The position numbers and the translations under genes were made by a program. A model generated the notes under the pieces. The model was not told the DNA's origin. It saw nothing but the letters and a program-made list of their open reading frames with translations, and did not search any database. Positions 60,701-64,000 of a stretch of DNA of 64,000 nt are shown here, one piece after another. How positions within the stretch are numbered: position 1 is the stretch's first letter; each line of letters begins with the position of its first letter. This stretch comes from Nematopogon swammerdamellus (lineage: Eukaryota; Arthropoda; Insecta; Lepidoptera; Adelidae). Location of the stretch: positions 372,001 through 436,000 of the forward strand of contig OX336351.1 in the NCBI GenBank assembly GCA_946902875.1, read 5' to 3'.

Positions 60701-62765
60701 AAATAAAAACACGTATAAACAATAGTGCGACAACGACACAGGGGAGGTGTAAAGCTCTAGCTAGGCACATAGCTACCTAACCTACCTCACTCTAATCATT
60801 TTGTACCGTGTGGGGCCGGTACTTTAAAAGAATAGCCCCACTGCATCTCTCCCCGTGTATGTCGTAAAAGGCGACTAAGGGATATGACTCCCTTCTTATA
60901 TTACCAGGTGGTAGGGTTTAACCCGCCCGGGTTGGTACCACCGCACTGAATGATAGGTCGGTCGAAACGGCTATGTAAATAGTTTGTGTTTTCCGTCCAG
61001 TTCAGTGTAGCCGGCACGACCGAGGGGAGGCACTGACGTGGCACCAAGTTCACCCGGTGTTATGGGCTGACATCATGGATGTTGTAGGTGATGTAAGTCA
61101 ACCGTGTCAGTTTCCATAAAAAAAAAAAATGTAAAGAAACTTGCTAATCAAGTGCAAGATAAACAGTCTAATTCAGCGTAGCCAGCACGGCCAAAGGGAA
61201 ACATTGACTCGGCACGATGGTGCGATGGGCTGACATGGCGGGTGTAGCAAGGTGACGTAGCTGTTTAACGCGATCCCGCCGTACCCTTTCCACCTCCGCA
61301 CCATGCGCACCGATTGCATCCCTACACACTGGACTTACTCTTTAAACTCTTAAACGCTCTACCTTCCCATATATTTCCGGTCTCGGGTCCTTCAAGAGAG
61401 GTGTGAATAGGCGCCTGTCAGGCCGGCACGGCATTCACAACCCCCGCGTACGTCCAAATGTCGTCAAAATCGGAGGAGCTGTTTAACGCGATTCCGCCGT
61501 CCCCATTCCACCTCCGCACTACGCATACTGGGCAGGGGATGCACCCCTATTCAATCGACCTACCACGGCGCACCGGTTCTGTAGATCTTATATTCACAGA
61601 ACCGGGAAATTGTGGAATCCCTGCCCATCTATCTCCTCCCAAGTAAAGCCTGGGGTTCTTGAAAAGGGGCGTGAAAAGGCTCCTGTCAGGCCGGCATGAC
61701 ATTCGCAACGGCATGGCATTCGACAGCCCATGCATCACAGAATGTCCATGGGCATCGTTAGACACTTACTTGTAGGTGAAATGATGACAAATGTCGCGCT
61801 ATCCATAAAAAAAATGTCCATGGGCGGTCGTTAGACACCTTATGGGTGTCTCGGTGACATCCAATTAAAAAAAAAACGTAGCCGACCGTAGGTTCCATAC
61901 AAAAGCATCAACAAATAATGTCAAAGTAACAATAAGCTAAGCCAACTCTACAAACGATACAGCACACATCAAACGGCACGACGAGCCGAGCCGGCCCAAC
62001 ATCGGACTGTGTCCTGCGACCGCGCCGCAGTGAGGGACGGGTGCTACGTGTCACTGCGCTCTAAACATAGTTGCACAAACATAACAACAACAACGCAGCG
62101 TCACTCGGACAACAACAACAAGCGAGATGCGAGAGGGAGGAGATGGGGTGGGTGGGAGTGGGACATGTTCAGCAACTAGTGTTATTCAATCATGAACTAT
62201 TCCATCTTTAGGAGTTAGGGTGGATGCATACTAGGCGATATAGTCCCAACCTGTGGACCTGATCGCCGGACTGACCCCGTCGGTCCTCCCACCAAGAACT
62301 AGAACGCTCTCCCTGCCCACATAATCCCCCGCAAGTATAGTCTTGGGTCCTTCAAGAGAGGCGTGAATAGGCACCTGTCAGGCCGGCATGGCATTCGCAA
62401 CCCCTGCGTACGACCGTCCACGGGCGTCGTTAGACAACTTGGGTGGTTCGGCGCGACATGTCACGTGAGGAAGAGAGAGAGAGATAGATTAGGGAGGAGA
62501 AGGAGGGCCAGGGGGAGGGCATGGGGGCGGGTGGGAGAGCGAGGTGGTGTGTGATATGGAGAAGAGTGCGGAGGGAACGGAAGAGGGAAAGAGAGATTGG
62601 GAGGTTGATGATGCGGGAGCAGCGACCTGGAGTGCAGATGCCGCCGACCGAGTTGCGCCGCGGCGAGCCCACGTACGCCAGCCCGAGGATGCCGCCCTCG
62701 AACTTGAGGTCGGTGAACAGGTGGGCGAGGCAGAAGTCCTTGTGTGAGTACTCGCGGCTGAACAC
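48740..62765 (-). CDS. Tace: ADAM17/TACE-type metalloprotease (gene span, 5' end missing)
   Basis: A membrane-anchored zinc protease (sheddase) that releases ectodomains of cell-surface proteins. Ten exon positions join with matching phases: 62627-62765, 59700-59935, 59352-59490, 57099-57168, 55403-55529, one of four copies at 53596-54241, 52578-52693, 51864-52019, 49903-50012 and 48851-48905. In order they give the end of the catalytic domain with [13 protein letters not shown] and the Met-turn region ([12 protein letters not shown]), the disintegrin-like domain, the cysteine-rich membrane-proximal domain, the conserved [14 protein letters not shown] stretch, one transmembrane helix and a short basic tail. 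The order and wording match ADAM17 rather than ADAM10. Signal peptide, prodomain and the start of the catalytic domain lie beyond the right edge. The exon array and a partial catalytic exon copy are unusual. A minus-strand AATAAA at 48757-48762 fits the 3' end. Confidence 0.92.
48757..48762 (-). terminator. ADAM17-type gene poly(A) signal
   Basis: AATAAA on the minus strand, about 90 bp after the stop codon at 48851-48853. Confidence 0.55.
48851..48905 (-). CDS. Tace: ADAM17-type gene, last coding exon
   Basis: After the acceptor GTACGCAG, one base completes an Arg codon; the exon then reads [17 protein letters not shown] and a TGA stop. The phase fits the donor at 49903, and a basic, proline-containing end suits a short cytoplasmic tail. 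Confidence 0.7.
49137..49470 (-). mobile_element. tRNA-derived SINE, diverged
   Basis: TATGTAATCCAGTATGAGTG, CATACCGGAGACT and AACCGAGGCTGCTATGCGG match the family at 58192-58585. The head is missing. It lies in an ADAM17-type intron. Confidence 0.75.
49903..50012 (-). CDS. Tace: ADAM17-type gene, cytoplasmic tail exon
   Basis: Starts after TTGGAAG and reads [20 protein letters not shown], then [15 protein letters not shown], ending AG|GTTGTCC (donor at 49901-49902). It is 110 bp, phase 0 to 2. A juxtamembrane basic stretch follows the transmembrane helix of the previous exon. Confidence 0.8.
50110..50187 (+). mobile_element. RTE-type LINE fragment, left part
   Basis: GAAGATATTATAGTGGCAAG and GATTGAGAAAGGAATG match the family at 34260-34840. 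It is interrupted at 50188 by another LINE and resumes at 50645. Confidence 0.7.
50188..50644 (-). pseudogene. RNase H-bearing LINE, 5'-truncated, with 14-bp TSD
   Basis: The minus strand codes for [33 protein letters not shown] and a CxxC...HYVGQC knuckle ([18 protein letters not shown]), the tail after the RNase H domain in R1/I/jockey-like elements. TGGAAGAATGGATA flanks it at 50174-50187 and 50645-50658. It was inserted by target-primed reverse transcription into the RTE fragment. The 3' end recurs at 62228-62304. Confidence 0.88.
50645..50900 (+). mobile_element. RTE-type LINE fragment, right part
   Basis: Continues the fragment from 50187 (GAAGAGCCGGGAAGGGTCAA, TACCTGGACCAGTTCGGTC, CTCAAAAAGGGTCAAG), the same 3' region as at 34260-34560. 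Confidence 0.75.
51086..51385 (-). mobile_element. LINE 3' tail related to the composite SINE
   Basis: Reverse complement of the 60812-61130 copy, from the GACACGGTTGGCTACATCAC tail to GTACCGGCCCCGCACAG. The 3' part equals the tail of the tRNA/5S SINE; the 5' part (AAAGGCGACTAAGGG) does not, so this is probably the partner LINE. Confidence 0.75.
51864..52019 (-). CDS. Tace: ADAM17-type gene, stalk and transmembrane exon
   Basis: 156 bp, phase 0 to 0, bounded by TCGCAG and GTGAGT. It reads [20 protein letters not shown] and [11 protein letters not shown], then a hydrophobic helix [20 protein letters not shown]. This is the most recognisable ADAM17 signature. Confidence 0.93.
52578..52693 (-). 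CDS. Tace: ADAM17-type gene, cysteine-rich exon
   Basis: 116 bp, phase 1 to 0, bounded by GTGCAG and AAG|GTCTAG. It reads [20 protein letters not shown] and [16 protein letters not shown], the membrane-proximal cysteine-rich domain. Confidence 0.92.
53363..53458 (+). mobile_element. Composite-SINE/LINE tail fragment
   Basis: GACATGGCACCTAGTTCACC through GTGTCAGTTTCCATAAGAAA matches the 3' end of the 9818 copy. Confidence 0.8.
53596..53707 (-). CDS. Tace: ADAM17-type gene, duplicated exon, copy 4
   Basis: Identical exon, followed on its 3' side by the long intron to 52693. If all four copies are spliced together this one is read in the correct frame again. Confidence 0.6.
53774..53885 (-). 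CDS. Tace: ADAM17-type gene, duplicated exon, copy 3
   Basis: Identical to copies 1 and 2; usable only as an alternative single copy or within a four-copy splice. Confidence 0.55.
53952..54063 (-). CDS. Tace: ADAM17-type gene, duplicated exon, copy 2
   Basis: Identical to copy 1. Used alone in place of copy 1 it keeps the frame; spliced directly after copy 1 it is read in a shifted, still open, frame. Confidence 0.55.
54130..54241 (-). CDS. Tace: ADAM17-type gene, duplicated exon, copy 1
   Basis: 112 bp, phase 0 to 1, reading [20 protein letters not shown] and [17 protein letters not shown]. It joins the disintegrin-like exon to the cysteine-rich exon and holds six or more cysteines. Which copy or copies are spliced cannot be told from sequence. 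Confidence 0.85.
54350..54575 (+). mobile_element. Helitron 3' part, Lep1-like
   Basis: TAACTCGAGAATCACTGAAC, CTATAGGCTACTTACTATCA and an end with a GCGGGCGGAGCCGC hairpin followed by CTTG (CTAG in the canonical form). The 5' boundary is approximate. Confidence 0.6.
54840..55190 (-). pseudogene. RTE-like LINE C-terminal fragment (second type)
   Basis: The minus strand gives [40 protein letters not shown] and [12 protein letters not shown] with stops between. This is the end of an endonuclease-reverse transcriptase protein. A related piece is at 58640-58860. Confidence 0.8.
55403..55529 (-). CDS. Tace: ADAM17-type gene, disintegrin-like exon
   Basis: 127 bp, phase 2 to 0, bounded by GCGTAG and AAG|GTATTT. 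It reads [20 protein letters not shown] and [13 protein letters not shown], the cysteine pattern of the ADAM disintegrin-like domain. Confidence 0.92.
55635..55931. mobile_element. Palindromic hAT-type MITE
   Basis: Arms of about 130 bp are inverted copies (CAGAGCC, TCTCCCTC, CATGCTGCATCGTCATAGCC, TCGCTTACTCGCTCTCGC). The ends CAGAGCC...GGCTCTG are flanked by GCACTCC on both sides, close to the 8-bp duplication and CAGRG ends of hAT elements. It lies in an ADAM17-type intron. Confidence 0.8.
56118..56505 (+). mobile_element. tRNA/5S-type composite SINE, copy 3
   Basis: The most complete copy: A-box-like TAGCTCAGTGG, then TTAAGCAACGCTGGGTGCGG and the 5S-type box TCAGTACTTGGATGGGTGAC, the body, and an A-rich tail after GTCAGTTTCCAT. 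Confidence 0.9.
56733..57030 (-). repeat. Inverted copy of the 2130-2422 repeat
   Basis: Blocks such as TAGTTACTCCGTAACAGATA, TCGCCAATCGCTGCGTGCGA and GGTAGGTAGTTAGCGCGCGC match the interior of the element at 2090-2576 in reverse orientation. The terminal repeats are not recognisable here. Confidence 0.75.
57099..57168 (-). CDS. Tace: ADAM17-type gene, small disintegrin-like exon
   Basis: 70 bp, phase 1 to 2, bounded by TTTCAG and AG|GTAACA. It reads [20 protein letters not shown] followed by AVC. Confidence 0.9.
57470..57960 (+). pseudogene. Retroelement-associated nuclease-like fragment
   Basis: An open frame to 57894 contains [34 protein letters not shown] and [15 protein letters not shown]. 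The pattern of an acidic residue in ELTVPWE and a later VEVGxRG is one I know from C-terminal parts of retroelement proteins in many animals; it may be a PD-(D/E)xK-type nuclease fold. It is short, isolated and antisense within an ADAM17-type intron, so I treat it as a remnant. The class of the parent element is not identified. Confidence 0.5.
58192..58585 (-). mobile_element. tRNA-derived SINE, best copy with head
   Basis: On the minus strand the head reads GGTTGGCCGAGTGGTCTGGG (A box) and, about 35 nt later, GAGGTTCGAATCTGG (B box), a Leu/Ser-tRNA-like promoter. The body contains CGGAAGTCTCC-type blocks shared with copies at 3041, 4160/9206, 37741 and 49137. The 3' end is A-rich (left side). 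Confidence 0.88.
58640..58860 (-). pseudogene. RTE-like LINE fragment (second type)
   Basis: The minus strand gives [20 protein letters not shown], the same region as [20 protein letters not shown] at 54840-55190. Confidence 0.7.
58870..59340. other. ADAM17-type intron without a recognised feature
   Basis: Contains a short simple repeat (ACACGACACGACACGACAC near 59037). Two similar GACTATAGTC/GTTTTTGGAAGACGGA and CTTCCAAAAAAACAAACTAT blocks at 58910-58950 and 59270-59300 are in opposite orientation and may be MITE ends. Confidence 0.35.
59352..59490 (-). CDS. Tace: ADAM17-type gene, catalytic/disintegrin boundary exon
   Basis: 139 bp, phase 0 to 1, bounded by GCGCAG and G|GTCTGT. It reads [32 protein letters not shown] and [12 protein letters not shown], the end of the catalytic domain and the first residues of the disintegrin-like domain (EECD). 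Confidence 0.92.
59541..59662 (-). pseudogene. Partial duplicate of the zinc-site exon
   Basis: 122 bp identical to 59716-59837, starting at V of VTAHEFGH and ending at GYD. It lies 37 nt beyond the donor of the full exon and has neither a good acceptor before it nor the VNNK|GTAACC end. It is either a recent partial duplication or an assembly artefact. Confidence 0.75.
59700..59935 (-). CDS. Tace: ADAM17-type gene, zinc-site exon
   Basis: 236 bp, phase 1 to 0, bounded by CTCACAG and AAG|GTAACC. It reads [40 protein letters not shown] and [27 protein letters not shown] is a complete HExxHxxGxxH zinc motif with the catalytic Glu; the downstream Met is the Met-turn. The protease should be active if the upstream exons are intact. 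Confidence 0.94.
59940..60810. other. ADAM17-type intron
   Basis: AT-rich, no feature supported. A short stretch (60661-60680, minus) is bounded by CAG and GTGAGT, but the exons on both sides already join in phase without it. Confidence 0.45.
60812..61130 (+). mobile_element. LINE 3' tail related to the composite SINE
   Basis: GTGTGGGGCCGGTACTTTAA, GTCGTAAAAGGCGACTAAGG and then the tail shared with the tRNA/5S SINE, ending GTCAGTTTCCATAAAAAAAA. It probably represents the LINE whose machinery moves that SINE. Confidence 0.75.
61150..61830 (+). mobile_element. CR1-like LINE 3' fragments, rearranged
   Basis: A scrap of composite-SINE tail (61165-61255) precedes at least two pieces of the CR1-like 3' region ([55 protein letters not shown]), in part duplicated. 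No intact frame. Confidence 0.75.
61831..62227. other. ADAM17-type intron
   Basis: No feature supported; contains CAACAACAA-type runs. Confidence 0.4.
62228..62304 (+). mobile_element. 3' tail of the RNase H-bearing LINE
   Basis: GGCGATATAGTCCCAACC and GACCTGATCGCCGGACTGAC match the tail of the copy at 50188-50280 in the opposite orientation. Confidence 0.75.
62305..62470 (+). mobile_element. CR1-like LINE 3' tail fragment
   Basis: GAACGCTCTCCCTGCCCACA, GCGTGAATAGGCACCTGTCA and CATGGCATTCGCAACCCC match the family at 14385-14500. Confidence 0.8.
62627..62765 (-). CDS. Tace: ADAM17-type gene, first exon in window (catalytic)
   Basis: 139 bp, phase 0 to 1, bounded by CGACAG and CCAG|GTCGCT. 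It reads [20 protein letters not shown] and [20 protein letters not shown], the catalytic-domain core just before the active-site helix. Its last G joins AA of the next exon to give Glu. Preceding exons were not found up to 64000. Confidence 0.93.
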
Positions 62766-62779
62766 CTGTCGGTAGCCTT

Positions 62780-63675
62780 TGGTGAAATAAAATCTATAGA
62801 CACGGAATGTTACCTTCTAATGACTAATGGGACGAATTTCGGTACGGCGGCGCCGCGCCCGCCCGAGCGCTCACTGTTACCAAATCGCAATTCACTCTTG
62901 CCACGAAAAATCCCCAGGGTTCCGGTATAGATGATAGATGATATTGATAACACATAAAAAATCCTCTCTGGACGTGGAGGATATTAAGAACAGGAATTGA
63001 CTATGTCCAAACTATATGAATATGATTTAAAGTGTGAGAGTTAGGGCCCCTGAGCCCTGATGTCACTGCGACCTAGGAAAATCTATTGTGTTTGTGTGTG
63101 ATCTTTCAAAAGTTTAGAGCCGAAGTCCGATTTCCGCTACAAACCGAGTTAGATTCTTGGAGTTGAGGCATATTTGGCATGGGTTAAAAATATAAGCCCC
63201 CAAGAATCCAACCCTCCAATCCATACAAAACTCCAAGTCCAAACTATAAGCAGAAGGTGTTACTGTACACATTTGTAAATGCTGACGCTCAATTCATGCA
63301 CCAAATTATTGTTATAAACAATTTTGTTAGCATTCATCTTCAGTCGCCCGCAACCGGTGAGTCGAAGCAAAAGATCAGAGAATTAACAGCTAGATGGGCG
63401 ATTAAGCATCTGCTGAGTCGCTGCTCAATGTGGAGAGTTAGAGAAGCTTACGGCAGAGGATGTCCACACATTAGCACACTCTCATTGGTTGCAGTTGTCG
63501 ACTAGCAATCGTTGAGTGGTCGCGGAGCACTGTAAGCGATGGATTACTTCTAGTTGATTGGTCGGAATGTTGGCGACACCGTGCTCCCGAACAGATCGCT
63601 CTTGGCTGTCCAACTAGCCATTATTTCACATTCACCAGTAGGTTATATATAAATGTTTAAAGTTGGCTTGCACGG
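62780..63675. other. ADAM17-type intron, no further exon seen
   Basis: I looked on the minus strand for the prodomain and early catalytic exons and found none. Confidence 0.5.
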
Positions 63676-63679
63676 ATAG

Positions 63680-63924
63680 AGAGCGCTCCATAAAAAAGTT
63701 CCCTTCGCCGTTATGTTGGCTCCACTGTCTATCTGTCAAAACAGCGTTGAGGGTTTACCCGTAATTATCAGTATTTACCGTATTTATTATACGGTAAATA
63801 GCGATTACATTATTAGGTAATATAATCTTCACAATCTGGCAACAGGAATTTAAGCACTGACAGTGACACTGGCAGTGGAGCCAACATAACGGCGAAGGGA
63901 AGATTTAGTTGGATGGAACGCTCT
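63680..63924. mobile_element. Palindromic MITE
   Basis: Ends AGAGCGYTCCAT in inverted orientation, with CTTCCCTTCGCCGTTATG-like arms of about 48 bp (TTCCCTTCGCCGTTATGTTG, GCTCCACTG). ATAG is present on both sides (63676-63679, 63925-63928). 245 bp, no coding sequence. Confidence 0.75.
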
Positions 63925-64000
63925 ATAGTATCTATTGATTACACCCGTATTTATATTATTGTCTTCTCATTAGAGTAGATGTTGCTAGTAGCAATTATTT

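Overview
The window looks like a lepidopteran (moth or butterfly) nuclear genome: genes are split by introns, there are many TAGG/TACC-type simple runs, and Lep1-type Helitron ends, mariner, Transib, CR1/RTE LINEs and several SINE families occur. I could support only three host genes; most of the remaining sequence is nested mobile DNA.

Layout. 1-3.4 kb (minus): a secreted peritrophin-type chitin-binding protein, one large exon at 357-1861 plus a likely tiny first coding exon at 3304-3310 with TATA boxes; its 3' part lies beyond the left edge. 4.1-9.6 kb: an inverted-repeat MITE interrupted by a tRNA-derived SINE, itself interrupted by a young 4.9-kb non-autonomous LTR element (TSD GTGC). 9.8-13.6 kb: two copies of a SINE whose head joins a tRNA-like A box to a 5S rRNA-like segment, tandem repeats and two large hairpins. 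14.9-18.9 kb, 27.5-30.0 kb and 34.8-40.1 kb: three different DNA elements that share the ends GGGTNNTTCT and 4-bp target duplications, each carrying its own short motif dispersed below its ends. 20.0-23.9 kb: a Transib element (TSD CGGCG, ends CACTATGG) with ~1.5-kb inverted arms and only the N-terminal part of a transposase.

40.4-48.1 kb (plus): a polyubiquitin gene of 25 head-to-tail ubiquitin units plus a terminal Met, with a TATA promoter carrying heat-shock-type and CRE-type sites, a 5'UTR exon and an intron ending 7 bp before the ATG. 48.7 kb to beyond 62.8 kb (minus, convergent): the C-terminal two thirds of an ADAM17/TACE-type sheddase. Ten exon positions join in phase: catalytic domain with the HExxHxxGxxH zinc site, disintegrin-like and cysteine-rich domains, one transmembrane helix and a short cytoplasmic tail. 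One 112-bp exon is present in four tandem copies and the zinc-site exon has a partial second copy. The 5' exons lie beyond the right edge. Its introns hold SINEs, LINE fragments, a Helitron end and MITEs.

Ubiquitin supplies the proteasome and ubiquitination system; ADAM17 sheds membrane proteins; the peritrophin binds chitin in peritrophic matrix or cuticle. No functional link between the three is implied by their proximity.
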